DNA from: Alphaproteobacteria bacterium
GTDB taxonomy: Bacteria; Pseudomonadota; Alphaproteobacteria; SHVZ01
Assembly: GCA_016869285.1 (NCBI GenBank)
Contig: VGEN01000002.1
Span: forward strand, 1-64,000
Direction of reading: 5' to 3'
DNA length: 64,000 bases
Shown here: positions 1 through 8,814 of the stretch, one piece after another
Layout of the letters: every line of letters begins with the position of its first letter
How positions within the stretch are numbered: the first letter of the stretch is position 1
Program-made: the position numbers and the translations under genes
The notes under the pieces: generated by a model
What the model was told of the DNA's origin: nothing
Seen by the model: only the letters and a program-made list of their open reading frames with translations
Databases searched by the model: none

Positions 1-2
1 CG

Positions 3-509
3 GAGTACGTGCTCCGTCGGGAGAACGTGATTGCGGTCGGCAACAGCGGCACCGGCAAGAGCCACGTGGCGCTCGGCCTCGGGCTGGCGGCTTGCCAGAA
101 GGGCTTCTCGGTCGGGTTCATCACGGCGGCTGCCCTGGTCAACGAGCTGCTCGAGGCCCGCGACGAGAAGCGGCTGCTGAGGCTGCAGCGCCAGCTGGCC
201 GCTTACAAGCTCCTGGTAATCGACGAGCTCGGCTACGTGCCGCTGTCGCAGACCGGCGCCGAGCTGCTGTTCGAGGTCTTCAGCCAGCGCTACGAGCGCG
301 GCTCGACCATTGTCACCTCCAACCTGCCGTTCGACGAGTGGACCAGCGTGTTCGCCTCCGAGCGGCTGACCGGCGCGCTGCTCGACCGGCTGACCCACCA
401 CGTCCACATCCTGGAGATGAACGGCGACAGCTACCGGCTCAAGCAGAGCAGGCGCCGCCAGCGCGCCAAACGAGCCACCGATCGACCCGACAGTCCATCC
501 GAGGAATAA
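3..509 (+). CDS. istB: IS21-family helper ATPase IstB (5' end cut by window edge)
   Basis: IstB is the AAA+ ATPase that helps the IstA transposase choose and capture target DNA. The visible part has the Walker A motif GNSGTGKSH, Walker B LLVIDELGY, a sensor-like STIVTSNLPFDEW stretch and the usual C-terminal DRLTHHVHIL...SYRLK block. IstB proteins are about 250 residues; about 169 are present, and the reading frame is open back to the window edge, so the N-terminal third (IstA-interaction region) is missing only because of the window. The GTG at base 9 is not the real start. No frameshift is visible, so the helper gene may be intact. Confidence 0.93.
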   Translation, partial: EYVLRRENVIAVGNSGTGKSHVALGLGLAACQKGFSVGFITAAALVNELLEARDEKRLLRLQRQLAAYKLLVIDELGYVPLSQTGAELLFEVFSQRYERGSTIVTSNLPFDEWTSVFASERLTGALLDRLTHHVHILEMNGDSYRLKQSRRRQRAKRATDRPDSPSEE

Positions 510-522
510 ACCAGGGCGCATA

Positions 523-544
523 AAGGCCCCCGCGGGGGGGCCTT
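523..544 (+). terminator. GC-rich hairpin after istB
   Basis: AAGGCCCCC and GGGGGGCCTT form a strong stem around a very short loop 13 bases after the istB stop codon. Only two T residues follow, so it is a weak intrinsic terminator or simply a structure that limits transcription across the element end. Confidence 0.5.
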
Positions 545-559
545 CATGCTGTCAGCCGT

Positions 560-602
560 GATGCATTTTTACTCCGGCCAGCCGATGCATTTTTACTCCG
601 GC
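560..602. repeat. Two 19-bp direct repeats of the IS21 right end
   Basis: GATGCATTTTTACTCCGGC occurs at 560-578 and again, without mismatch, at 584-602. Multiple short terminal repeats inside each end are the transposase-binding sites of IS21-family elements. They lie between istB and the inferred tip at 609. Confidence 0.85.
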
Positions 603-609
603 GTTGACA

Positions 610-704
610 ATCAGCTTCACCAGCGTGTCGTTGACGAGGAAGGTCGCCATGCTGAGGCACATCGCGAGAATGCCGCGGCGGGCATCCATCGGCAGCGTCG
701 TCAC
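610..704 (-). pseudogene. EamA/DMT-type transporter, 5' fragment disrupted by the IS
   Basis: Reading on the minus strand from GTG at 704 (or ATG at 689) gives MDARRGILAMCLSMATFLV and then NDTLVKLI. This is the first transmembrane segment of an EamA-type drug/metabolite transporter. The frame then runs into the insertion sequence and stops at 552-554, giving a chimeric peptide of about 50 residues. The rest of the gene should lie on the far side of the element, outside the window. It resembles, but is not a copy of, the intact DMT gene at 21947. It is almost certainly non-functional. Confidence 0.75.
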
Positions 705-804
705 GGGCGTTCGATATCGCCGGGCGTGCGACCGGCCTGGCTCGGCTCTCGATGCATGGCGCGCGAGGGGTAGGAGACGCCGAGGCCGCGGTCAACCGAA
801 ACCG

Positions 805-2112
805 CTAGGCGAGGCACTCGACCCGCACGGTGAAGCGCTTCGCCCTGGCGCCCACCTCTTCCGCCGCGGTCGCCGTTCGCGGCGCACCTCCGGTAACCGA
901 GAATGCGACGCCGTGCTTGGCGAGAAATGCCGCTGCGGCCTCGACCTTGACCGCAAGGTTCGGGCTCTTCGAGCTGCCCCCGCCGGACGCCTGGTTAGCC
1001 TGCTGCGCACCGAACGAGGCGGTGGTGACGCCGACGACCCGCGCGTTCATGTCGAGCAACGGACTGCCGCCGCTGCCGGGCTGAAGCGTGATCGATGTCT
1101 GGAGGAAGCGGTTGTCTCTATCGAGCCCGGCAAGGGCCGTCACCCTGCCGCTGACCAGGTTGCCGGCAGAGGCGAGGGGGCCTGAGAGCGCGAAGCCGTA
1201 GGCGACGACGGTCTCTCCCTGCGTGGCTGCCCTGTCCGTGCTGAAGGACGCAATGATGTCCGCGCGGAAGTCGGACTTGAGCACGGCGAGGTCCTCCTCG
1301 GGCGATTGCGCGACCAGCGTCGCCACGCCGACGCTCTGGTCGGGCCGACGGATGCGGAGCTCGCGGCAGCCGCGGACCGCCTGCTCGTTTGTCAGGATGT
1401 GGCCGCTGGCACTGACGAAGAAGCCGGTCCCCGTGGGCTTGGCGCTGGCTTCGACCGCCTTTGCGGCGACGCGGGCGGCACCCCAGGCCTGGACGAGGCG
1501 ATCGCCCACTCGACGCTGATCGGCGGAGAGCTGCTGGACGATCTCGCGCCTTACGTCCGACGCCTTTGGATTCCGCGCACGGCTTGCCAGCGATGCCCAG
1601 ACATAGGCCTGCAGCAGGTCCTTCTCGACTCCAAAGCCTTTCCGGTAGTAGTCGCCGAGCGCGAGCTGCGCCGAGGAGTCTCCCTGGTCGGCCGCGGCGC
1701 GCATCCACTTCGCGGATTCCTTCTCGTCCTTCGGCGCCAGCTTGCCGTCGGCCAGCATCCCGGCGAGCGTCGACTGGGAGATCGAGTCGCCGCTCTCCGA
1801 GGCCTTGCGGAACCAGCTGATGGCTTCCCGCGGGTTCTTGGGCACGCCGGTGCCATTGAGATAGGCGTTGGCAAGATCGCGACGAGCCAGCGCGTCGCCT
1901 TGCTCGGCGGCGGCGGCGAGCCAGCGGATGCCCTCGCGCGGATCGGCCCGGGCGCCGGTATCCTTCAGCAGCATCTGGCCATAGATGCGCTGGGACCGGG
2001 CATCGCCCGCCACGGCGCCCTTGCGCGCCTCGCTCAGGTCCTGCGCGCGCGAAGCCGCGTCGGGAACGCAGATCAGGAGCGCCGCCACGACAGCGGCAAG
2101 GCCGAGGCGCAT
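805..2112 (-). CDS. Secreted Sel1-repeat protein with degenerate trypsin-like domain
   Basis: The 435-residue protein starts at ATG 2112, behind a good GGAGGA site and a signal peptide (residues 1-23). Residues 30-180 hold about four Sel1 repeats (for example GIRWLAAAAEQGDALA and AISWFRKASESGDS), a protein-binding solenoid. Residues 225-400 have the fold pattern of an HtrA/S1C trypsin-like protease. The catalytic positions look lost: the usual TNAHVV is TNEQAV, with Gln244 where His is expected, and the nucleophile loop reads PGSGGSP instead of PGNSGGP. Asp274 remains. It is therefore more likely a periplasmic binding or scaffold protein than an active protease. The upstream in-frame extension to 2268 lacks a credible start. 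Confidence 0.75.
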   Translation of the reverse strand: MRLGLAAVVAALLICVPDAASRAQDLSEARKGAVAGDARSQRIYGQMLLKDTGARADPREGIRWLAAAAEQGDALARRDLANAYLNGTGVPKNPREAISWFRKASESGDSISQSTLAGMLADGKLAPKDEKESAKWMRAAADQGDSSAQLALGDYYRKGFGVEKDLLQAYVWASLASRARNPKASDVRREIVQQLSADQRRVGDRLVQAWGAARVAAKAVEASAKPTGTGFFVSASGHILTNEQAVRGCRELRIRRPDQSVGVATLVAQSPEEDLAVLKSDFRADIIASFSTDRAATQGETVVAYGFALSGPLASAGNLVSGRVTALAGLDRDNRFLQTSITLQPGSGGSPLLDMNARVVGVTTASFGAQQANQASGGGSSKSPNLAVKVEAAAAFLAKHGVAFSVTGGAPRTATAAEEVGARAKRFTVRVECLA

Positions 2113-2188
2113 GGGTCCTCCCGGGCGCCGGTGTGGCGCCCCGATCGCGCTAGCAAAGCGGAGACGCTTCGCGGCCGCAAGGCCGCTG

Positions 2189-3589
2189 CTACTTCGGCAG
2201 CGGCGGCGCCTGAAAGGGGCGGAGCGACTCGTAGGCGCGGGCGCAGCGGAGAACGGTGGCGTCGTCATAGAGCGCGCCGACGATCTGGAGGCCGACCGGG
2301 AGCCCGTTCTTGGTCAGGCCGCAGGGGATCGTCGCGGCCGGCTGGCGCGTCAAGTTGAAGGGGTAGCTGAAGGGCGTCCAGTTGGTCCAACGCACGTTCT
2401 TGGCATTGCTGGGCGCCTCGAGGCCGGCCTCGAAGGCCGGCAGCGGCAGTGTCGGCGTCACCAGCAGATCGTATTTGCGATGGAACTCGGCCATCTTCTG
2501 GCTGAAGGCCTCGCGTCCTTTCACCGCGGCCTGATACTCGGCGAGGCTGAACTTGGCGCCGGTGGCGGCGACATCCTGCAGCCCCGGGTCGATCTGTCCG
2601 CGAATCTCGGCCGGGATCGCCGACATCGCATTCGCGGCGCCGGCAAACCAGTGGACGCGGAAGATCTCCGGCACCCCGGAGGTGTCTGGATCGGCCTGCT
2701 CGATCTCGGCACCGAGCTCGGCCAGGCGTGCGACGGCGGCGGCGACCAGGATCGCGACATCCGGCTCGACGCGATTGCCGCCGAGCGTCGGCGAATAGGC
2801 GATCCTAAGGCCCTTGATGCCGTCGTCGAGACCGATGCGCCAGTCGCGGCGGTCATGGGGCAGCGCATAGATGTCGCGATGATCCGGCTCGCTGATCACG
2901 GTCAGCATGAGCGCCGCATCCTCGACCGTGCGCGTCATCGGGCCGACATGGGCGACGGTGCCGAAGGGGCTCAGGGGATAGGCCGGTACGCGGCCGAAGC
3001 TCTGCTTCAGGCCGAAGATGCCGGTGAAGGCGGCCGGGATGCGGATCGACCCGCCGCCATCGGTGCCGAGATGCAGCGCGCCCATGCCCATCGCCGCGGC
3101 GACCGCGGCGCCGCCGGAGGAGCCGCCTGGCGTGCGCGTCGGATCCCAGGGATTGCGGGTGACGCCGGTCAGCGGGCTGTCGGTGACGCCCTTCCAGCCG
3201 AACTCCGGCGTCGTCGTCTTGCCCAGCAGGACGGCGCCGTGCTCGCGCATGCGCGCCACGGTCGGCGCGTCCTCGGTCCAGGGCTGATCGCGCTTGATCG
3301 TGCGCGAGCCGCGCAACGTCGGCCAGCCTTTGGTCAGGAGCAGGTCCTTCACCGTAGCCGGCACGCCATCGAGCAAGCCCATCGGACGGCCTTCGCGCCA
3401 GCGTGTTTCGGACTCGCGCGCCTGCGCCATCGCGCCTTCCTCGTCGAGCCAGCACAGCGCGTTCAGCCGCTCGTTATGCTTGCGGATCTCGCCCAGCGCC
3501 GCCGCCGTCGCCTCGACCGGGGAGAGCGAGCCGCGTCGGTAGCTCCTGAGGAGCTCGGTTGCGGACATCAGGGCGACGTCGCGGGTCAT
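2189..3589 (-). CDS. Amidase-signature family amidase
   Basis: A 466-residue member of the amidase signature family, which hydrolyses carboxylic amides with a Ser-cisSer-Lys triad. The lysine is in ATVKDLLL near residue 83, the cis-serine in the loop TPGGSSGGAAVA, and the nucleophilic serine in GTDGGGSIRIPAA. Length and motif order are normal for stand-alone amidases such as 6-aminohexanoate or aryl-acylamidase types. The substrate cannot be read from sequence, and GatA is unlikely because no gatB or gatC is nearby. ATG 3589 has AGGA six bases upstream. It lies 76 bases upstream of the Sel1-repeat gene, on the same strand. Confidence 0.88.
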   Translation of the reverse strand: MTRDVALMSATELLRSYRRGSLSPVEATAAALGEIRKHNERLNALCWLDEEGAMAQARESETRWREGRPMGLLDGVPATVKDLLLTKGWPTLRGSRTIKRDQPWTEDAPTVARMREHGAVLLGKTTTPEFGWKGVTDSPLTGVTRNPWDPTRTPGGSSGGAAVAAAMGMGALHLGTDGGGSIRIPAAFTGIFGLKQSFGRVPAYPLSPFGTVAHVGPMTRTVEDAALMLTVISEPDHRDIYALPHDRRDWRIGLDDGIKGLRIAYSPTLGGNRVEPDVAILVAAAVARLAELGAEIEQADPDTSGVPEIFRVHWFAGAANAMSAIPAEIRGQIDPGLQDVAATGAKFSLAEYQAAVKGREAFSQKMAEFHRKYDLLVTPTLPLPAFEAGLEAPSNAKNVRWTNWTPFSYPFNLTRQPAATIPCGLTKNGLPVGLQIVGALYDDATVLRCARAYESLRPFQAPPLPK

Positions 3590-3610
3590 GGCGGTCCTCG
3601 GAAACTGCGG

Positions 3611-4918
3611 TCAGCCGGCCAGGCGCTCGGCCAGACGGCGGGTGTGGGCAATGTTCGGCCGGCGGGCGAGGCGGCGCTCGACGATGGCGCGCGCGGCTTC
3701 GGTGCGGCCGGCCTGCATCAGCGCATCGAGATGGACCTGCTCGAACAGATCGCGCTGCGCGTGGCTACCGCCGATGCGATGGAGGTTCGGCAGAACCTGA
3801 CCGAGAATGTCCGCGGCTTCCTCGAAGCGCCCGAGGATATAGCCGATCAGCGCGCGTGCCGTCGGCACGGCGACCTGCTGCCACATCACCTGCTGCACCG
3901 GCTTCACCTTGCCGGCATGCGCCATGATGCCGGTGAGCAGCTGCGCTGCCTCGCCGTCGCGCCCGGCCTTGGCCAGGCCGTAGAGGTAGTGGAGGTCGAG
4001 GAACGGATCGACATGCTCGTCGGTGCGCGGCGCTAGGTAGCTCGCGACATCAGTCCATCGGTCGCGGACATCGACGCCGCGAAGCTGCAGGCGCGCCAGC
4101 AGCGAGACGGCGTTGACCTGGTCCTGGGAGTACTCCTTGAGGCGACCCCAGACGCGCGTGTCGTAGGTCTTGAGCGCGCCCTCGTGGTCGTCGTGATCGA
4201 GCTGGAGCAGCGCGACGTGCCACCAGTTGTGCGTATACATGAAGGAGTTGCAGGTCTCCCAGGTATCGGCGAGACCGTGCATCCAGGCGAGGCCTTCGTC
4301 GATCCGCCCTTCGGTCTCCATCACGTGAGCGACGGCGTGATGCGCCCAGGGGTCGCGGCGGTCCATCTCGACCGCCTTGCGGCCGGCGGCCTCGGCATCG
4401 CGCAAGCGATGGCACTGCTCGTAGCCGAAGGCGACCATGCCGTGGGCGAAGTGGTTCTCGGCATTGGCGCTGAGCCCGGCTTCGCCGAGGGCCAGAATGC
4501 CCGGGGAGTCGCCGAGCGAGAAGGCGCGCACCTGGCCGATCTTGATCGCGGCGATGTCGCGCGGATATTTCTGCGCCAGCGCCTTATGCGCGGTCATCGA
4601 CATGCCGTAGTCGCCGGCGGCCCAGGTCGAGATGGTCCAGAGATAGAGGCGCTCGCGCTCGGTCACCTGCTGGGCCGCCTCGATGCCGCGGCGGATATAG
4701 GGTCTGGCCTTGTCGGCGGCATCGCCGGTCTCGGCGAACAGCATCAGCGCCGCGGCGTGGGCCTGGGCGACGACGCAGCTCGGGTCGTCCTCGGCCGCAT
4801 CCAGGATCGCCTGGAAGTCGGTGCCGTAGCCTAAGAAGGACTGGACGAAGCGATCGATCGCATCGATCGTCTCCGGCCGCTCGGTGGTGACGGGAAGGTC
4901 CTGGGCGTCGGTCAGCAT
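3611..4918 (-). CDS. TTC38-like tetratricopeptide repeat protein
   Basis: A protein of about 435 residues, built of helical repeats across its whole length, with the hallmarks of the TTC38 family (conserved HHAVAHVMETEGR, YTHNWWHVALLQLD and DLHYLYGLAKAG). These are cytoplasmic proteins of unknown biochemical role, often encoded beside small-molecule enzymes. No signal peptide or membrane segment is visible. An in-frame TTG at 4957 would add 13 residues; ATG 4918 is preferred because the family begins near this point. The gene ends 21 bases before the amidase start, so the two are probably co-transcribed. Confidence 0.8.
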   Translation of the reverse strand: MLTDAQDLPVTTERPETIDAIDRFVQSFLGYGTDFQAILDAAEDDPSCVVAQAHAAALMLFAETGDAADKARPYIRRGIEAAQQVTERERLYLWTISTWAAGDYGMSMTAHKALAQKYPRDIAAIKIGQVRAFSLGDSPGILALGEAGLSANAENHFAHGMVAFGYEQCHRLRDAEAAGRKAVEMDRRDPWAHHAVAHVMETEGRIDEGLAWMHGLADTWETCNSFMYTHNWWHVALLQLDHDDHEGALKTYDTRVWGRLKEYSQDQVNAVSLLARLQLRGVDVRDRWTDVASYLAPRTDEHVDPFLDLHYLYGLAKAGRDGEAAQLLTGIMAHAGKVKPVQQVMWQQVAVPTARALIGYILGRFEEAADILGQVLPNLHRIGGSHAQRDLFEQVHLDALMQAGRTEAARAIVERRLARRPNIAHTRRLAERLAG

Positions 4919-4969
4919 GCGGGCGTCATTGTCGCGCGGGTCCGGCCCGGCCGGCAACCGCCAGGACGC

Positions 4970-6061
4970 TCAGGTTGTGCGCCTGGCCGTGGCGCGGGCG
5001 ATGAGCCGAGCGATGGTCGGCCCCACGGCCAGGACGACGAAGAGGCGGAAGGTCTGCAGCGCCATGACGAAAGGCACGTCGACCTTGGCCGAGGCGGCGA
5101 TGATCCCGACCGAGTCGAGGCCGCCGGGGCTGGTGGCGAGGTAGGCGCTCAAGGGGTCGATGCCGAGGGTGCGGTGCAGGATATAGGCAAGCCCGCCGCA
5201 GAAGCTGATCAGCGCCACGGTCGAGGCGGCGATCGGGACGAAGGCGCGGAGGGCGTGAATGACCACGGTCCGCGTAAAACTGAGCCCGACGCTGATGCCG
5301 AGCATGGCGTAGCTGACCACGAGCAGCGGCTCCGGCAGCTCGATCCGGACCAGGCCGGAGACCTGCATCACCGTGCCCACGACCAGGGGGACCAGGAAGC
5401 CGCCGCCGGGGATCTTGAGCCGGCGGCCAAGAAGGGCGGCGGCGATGGCGATCGCCATGGTCTCGCCGAAAGCCAGCCAGTCGAGCGGGTGGATCAAGGG
5501 CCGCGACGGCGCCGGACCGGCATGAGGGTTGAGCCAGAAACCGGAGATGACGGCGGCGGTGATCGCAACGAAGACGACGCGCAGATACTGCATGAAGGCG
5601 ACGTAGCGAGCGTCGTCGCCGAACTCACCGGCCATCAGCATCATCGGCGTCGCGGCACCGGGCGAGGTTCCCCACACCGCGGTCGTGCCGGGCAGGATCT
5701 GCAGGCGCGTCATCACCCAGCCCACGATGCTCGAGAAGACTAGAATCGAGGCCACGGTGCCCAGGAACAGCGGCCAGCCGTCGAGGAAGGTGCGGACGAT
5801 ATCGGCGTCGATCGAATGCGCGATCATGCTGCCGACGACCGACTGCCCGATGAGAAAGGGAAGCGCGGGTACGCGGACGTTGCCGCCATTGGTCGAGACC
5901 AGAATGCCCGCAAGTAGCGGGCCGACCAGGAAGGCGGCGGGGATTCCGGCGAGGTGGAACGGCACGGCGAGGCCGACCGACAGGAGCGCGATCAGCGCCC
6001 ATTGGGTCCATGTCGGCGATCCGGTGAGGCGACCGGGTGCGGCGTCGCGAGGCTGGGTCAT
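4970..6061 (-). CDS. AbrB-family integral membrane protein (COG3180)
   Basis: About 363 residues with some ten hydrophobic helices arranged as two related halves, each containing a GxxxGxxxP-like turn (LVGPLLAGILVSTNGG; GGGFLVPLVVGTVMQVSG). The TSPGAATPMMLMAG and TSPGGLDSVGIIA loops are typical of the family annotated AbrB or 'putative ammonia monooxygenase'. It is a membrane protein of unproven function, possibly regulatory or a transporter; the two common names are misleading. ATG 6061 is four bases after the stop of the upstream hydrolase gene, implying coupled translation. The longer frame to 6217 overlaps that gene and lacks membrane-protein character. Confidence 0.8.
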   Translation of the reverse strand: MTQPRDAAPGRLTGSPTWTQWALIALLSVGLAVPFHLAGIPAAFLVGPLLAGILVSTNGGNVRVPALPFLIGQSVVGSMIAHSIDADIVRTFLDGWPLFLGTVASILVFSSIVGWVMTRLQILPGTTAVWGTSPGAATPMMLMAGEFGDDARYVAFMQYLRVVFVAITAAVISGFWLNPHAGPAPSRPLIHPLDWLAFGETMAIAIAAALLGRRLKIPGGGFLVPLVVGTVMQVSGLVRIELPEPLLVVSYAMLGISVGLSFTRTVVIHALRAFVPIAASTVALISFCGGLAYILHRTLGIDPLSAYLATSPGGLDSVGIIAASAKVDVPFVMALQTFRLFVVLAVGPTIARLIARATARRTT

Positions 6062-6065
6062 CCGT

Positions 6066-7109
6066 CTACCAGCCGGTGATATCCGACCAGTAGCGCCTGA
6101 AGGCAGCGCCGCTCGCATCGCGCGGAACGCTGAAGGGCTGCAGCCTAGTGCGATCTCCGTCGCCGTTTCCGCCGTTGGCGGTGGAAGTTGTGGTGCGGAT
6201 GCCCCATTGCCCGGCATCGGTCGCCCCGATCATGCCGTAGCGAAGGTCCGTCGCGACGAGCATGATCCGCCCTCCGGCGTCCGACATCGTCCGCCAAAGC
6301 ACCTTGTCCATTGCAAACCATTCGAACAGTGCCGCCTCACGACTGCGACGTGCGGCGGCGATCGGTTCGCCGGTCTCCCTCGGATAGCTCGTCCAGACGA
6401 TCGGCTTGGGATTGAGGACCGAGTAGTAGCCGACATGCGCGGCTTCCGGCGTCACGGCGACGACACGGCGATAGTAGGGCTGGAACAGCAGCGGATACGC
6501 GCTGACCGTCGCCGGCTTGCCGAGATCCGCGGCGGCGACGCGCTCGACCTTCTCGTTGATCGCCCAGCCGGCGAAGGAATAGACGAGGATAAACAGCAAG
6601 GCGATGCCGGCAGCGTTTTGGGCGGTCGACGGTCGTACCGCCGACCGCGTGCCGATGACGAGCGCGATCAACAGGGCGGTCGAGTAGATCGGTTCGATGA
6701 TCGGCATCGAGTCGATCGCGAAGCGGGTCGTCGTCAGCGGCCAAAGAAGCTGCGTGCCGTAGCTGGTGAAGAGGTCGATCAACGGATGCGTGACGAGCGA
6801 CAGCACCGCGAGCCAGATCCAGGCATTCAGCCTCTCCCGGTCGCGTGCAAGGCCCGACCGCCAGGCTTCGAGGCGCCAGATCGCCCAGCCGATCAGCGGA
6901 CCGACGACGGGACCGAAAAGCAGCGAGTGCGTCAGGCCGCGGTGATGCTCCCATTCGGCGAAGCGACCGCCGACCCAGGCGGCGACCGCGTCCAGGTCGG
7001 GAACGGAAGCGATGATCGCGCCGGCGACCAGCGCCCGGCGGCCGAGCTTCCGGCGGAATCCGGCCTGCGCCACGGTGGCGCCGAACAGCATCTGGGTGAT
7101 CGAATCCAT
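6066..7109 (-). CDS. YdjM/DUF457-type membrane-bound metal-dependent hydrolase
   Basis: About 347 residues. The N-terminal half shows the DUF457 pattern: MDSITQMLFGATVAQAG, then PDLDAVAAW, HHRGLTHSLLFG and LVTHPLIDLFTSYG, where Asp and His residues at helix ends are proposed metal ligands. Four or five transmembrane helices follow. The C-terminal 150 residues are soluble and variable. Family members are called inner-membrane metal-dependent hydrolases, but the substrate is unknown. ATG 7109 matches the family N-terminus; ATG 7118 is possible, and neither has a strong ribosome site. It is translationally close to the AbrB-type gene downstream and divergent from the binding protein at 7221. Confidence 0.8.
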   Translation of the reverse strand: MDSITQMLFGATVAQAGFRRKLGRRALVAGAIIASVPDLDAVAAWVGGRFAEWEHHRGLTHSLLFGPVVGPLIGWAIWRLEAWRSGLARDRERLNAWIWLAVLSLVTHPLIDLFTSYGTQLLWPLTTTRFAIDSMPIIEPIYSTALLIALVIGTRSAVRPSTAQNAAGIALLFILVYSFAGWAINEKVERVAAADLGKPATVSAYPLLFQPYYRRVVAVTPEAAHVGYYSVLNPKPIVWTSYPRETGEPIAAARRSREAALFEWFAMDKVLWRTMSDAGGRIMLVATDLRYGMIGATDAGQWGIRTTTSTANGGNGDGDRTRLQPFSVPRDASGAAFRRYWSDITGW

Positions 7110-7220
7110 GGGGGCCATTTATCACGAGCGCGTGGCGGCGGTCATGCGAAGGACAGGGGTTGTTGCCGATCCGAAACCGCCATGCCTAGAGTTCCCCATC
7201 ACAACTTTTGGAGGCACGTC

Positions 7221-8807
7221 ATGGATCGAAGCCTGGTGACTCGGCAGGCATGGCTCATCGCACCGGCGCTGGCGCTCGTGCTGGCCTCGCCGGCGGCGGC
7301 GCAGAAGGTGCTGAAGGCGGTGCCGCATGCCGATCTCAAGGTGCTCGACACCCATGTCGGCTCGATCCAGATCACCAAGATCTTTTCGCTGATGGTCTAC
7401 GACCAGCTCTTCGCCTGGGACGAGAAGTGGCATGTGAAGCCGCAGATGGTTGGCGACTGGCAGGTCTCGCCCGATAAGCTCACCTACACCTTCAAACTCC
7501 GTCCGGGCCTTAAATGGCATGACGGCACCAAGGTCACTTCCAAGGACGTGATCCCCTCGGTGCAGCGCTGGGCCAAGCGCGATCCGATGGGTCAGAAGAT
7601 GATGGAGTTCACCGCCGGCTTCGAGGCGGTCGACGACGATACCTTCCGCATCAAGCTCAAGGAGCCTTACGGCTTCGTCGAATTCACGTTGGGCTCGGCC
7701 GGCGGCTCGCTGCCAGTGATCTATCGTGAGAAGGACGCGGCGACCGACGCCTTCACGGGCATCACCACGACCATCGGCTCCGGCCCCTTCAAGTTCAACC
7801 GCGAAGCCTGGCAGCCGGGCTCGAAGATCGTCTTCGACAAGAACACCGACTATCCGGCGCGGAACGAGCCGGCCGACGGGTTGGCCGGCGGCAAGGTGGT
7901 CAAGGTCGATCGCGTCGAATGGACGATCATGCCCGACCCCGGCACCTCGGCGGCCGCTTTGGTGCGCGGCGAGGTCGATCTCTGGGACAATCCGTCCGGC
8001 GACCAGATCCCGGTGATCGCGAAGAGCAAGGATGTCGTGGTCGCGCCGCTGACGCCCTTCGGCAATATGGGCTTCCTCCGCACCAATGCACTCCATCCGC
8101 CCTTCAACAATCCGAAGGCCAGGCTCGCGCTCGCCTATGCCTTCGACCAGCGCGACTTCCAGCGCGCGTCCACCGGCGACGACGAGCGCTGGTGGAAGGT
8201 CTGCTACTCCTTCTTCATCTGCGGCACGCCCTACGGCACCGAGTTCGGCTCGGAAGCCGTGCAGAAGGTCGACCTCGCCAAGGCCAGGCAGCTCATGACC
8301 GAGGCCGGCTACAAGGGCGAGAAGCTGATCATGATCACCACCAACGAGATCGCCGCGATCGGCGCGCTCGCCCAGGTGGCGACGGCCAGGCTCAAGGAGA
8401 TCGGCGTCAATGTCGAGATGCAGATCAACGACTGGGGCTCGGTTGTCACGCGAATGACCAAGAAGGACGAGCCCGAGAAGGGCGGCTGGCACATGTTCAC
8501 CAGCCGGGGCACGGCCTCCACCTACCATCATCCGCTGACCAACATCACCGCGGTCATGACCTGCGACGGCAAGAACTGGAACGGCTGGCCCTGCGACGAG
8601 GAGGCGGAGAAGCTCCGCAACGCCTTCATCCGAGAGCCTGACGAGAAGAAGCGCATGGAGATCCTGAACCAGTTCCACGCTCGTTTGGTCCAGGTGCAGC
8701 CCTACACGCTGCTCGGCAACTTCATGCCGCTCTATGCGTGGCGGAAGAACGTCGACGGCGTCGTGAAAGGCGCCATCCTCGCCTACTGGAACATCGGCAA
8801 GAGTTGA
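7221..8807 (+). CDS. ABC transporter substrate-binding protein, family 5 (peptide/nickel type)
   Basis: A 528-residue periplasmic binding protein of the DppA/OppA class. A signal peptide occupies residues 1-28, ending at ASPAAAQ. The SBP_bac_5 core follows, with KPQMVGDWQVSPDKLTYTF and LRPGLKWHDGTKVTSKDV near residues 75-115 and a long C-terminal lobe. Such proteins deliver oligopeptides, opines or similar solutes to a DppBCDF-type transporter. ATG 7221 is preceded by GGAGG at good spacing; the longer open frame upstream overlaps the divergent hydrolase and is not real. No permease or ATPase genes adjoin it, so its transporter must be encoded elsewhere. A bidirectional terminator follows. Confidence 0.9.
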   Translation: MDRSLVTRQAWLIAPALALVLASPAAAQKVLKAVPHADLKVLDTHVGSIQITKIFSLMVYDQLFAWDEKWHVKPQMVGDWQVSPDKLTYTFKLRPGLKWHDGTKVTSKDVIPSVQRWAKRDPMGQKMMEFTAGFEAVDDDTFRIKLKEPYGFVEFTLGSAGGSLPVIYREKDAATDAFTGITTTIGSGPFKFNREAWQPGSKIVFDKNTDYPARNEPADGLAGGKVVKVDRVEWTIMPDPGTSAAALVRGEVDLWDNPSGDQIPVIAKSKDVVVAPLTPFGNMGFLRTNALHPPFNNPKARLALAYAFDQRDFQRASTGDDERWWKVCYSFFICGTPYGTEFGSEAVQKVDLAKARQLMTEAGYKGEKLIMITTNEIAAIGALAQVATARLKEIGVNVEMQINDWGSVVTRMTKKDEPEKGGWHMFTSRGTASTYHHPLTNITAVMTCDGKNWNGWPCDEEAEKLRNAFIREPDEKKRMEILNQFHARLVQVQPYTLLGNFMPLYAWRKNVDGVVKGAILAYWNIGKS

Positions 8808-8814
8808 ATCCTCC

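Larger units (their letters stand above)
1..609. mobile_element. IS21-family insertion sequence, right end only
   Basis: The window opens inside an IS21-family element. It holds the 3' part of istB, a short non-coding tail and two copies of a 19-bp direct repeat, which is how IS21-type ends are built. Read outward on the minus strand the terminus is TGTCAACGCCGG, so the tip is placed at base 609 from the TG...CA convention of the family. Immediately beyond it a transporter gene fragment begins in the middle of its coding sequence. istA and the left end lie outside the window, so the target duplication cannot be checked. Confidence 0.85.

Noticed and set aside
2189-3589. GatA subunit of the tRNA amidotransferase
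   Set aside because: No gatB or gatC nearby, and the sequence fits the broader stand-alone amidase group.
1985-4036. A 683-codon plus-strand frame over the amidase and TPR gene
   Set aside because: Antisense shadow; the amidase on the other strand has a complete Ser-Ser-Lys motif set and a ribosome site.
4970-6061. AbrB as a DNA-binding regulator, or ammonia monooxygenase
   Set aside because: The protein is a multi-helix membrane protein; both names are inherited annotations without sequence support.
5685-7220. N-terminal extension of the family-5 binding protein
   Set aside because: It covers the divergent membrane hydrolase and AbrB-type gene. The signal peptide and ribosome site place the start at 7221.
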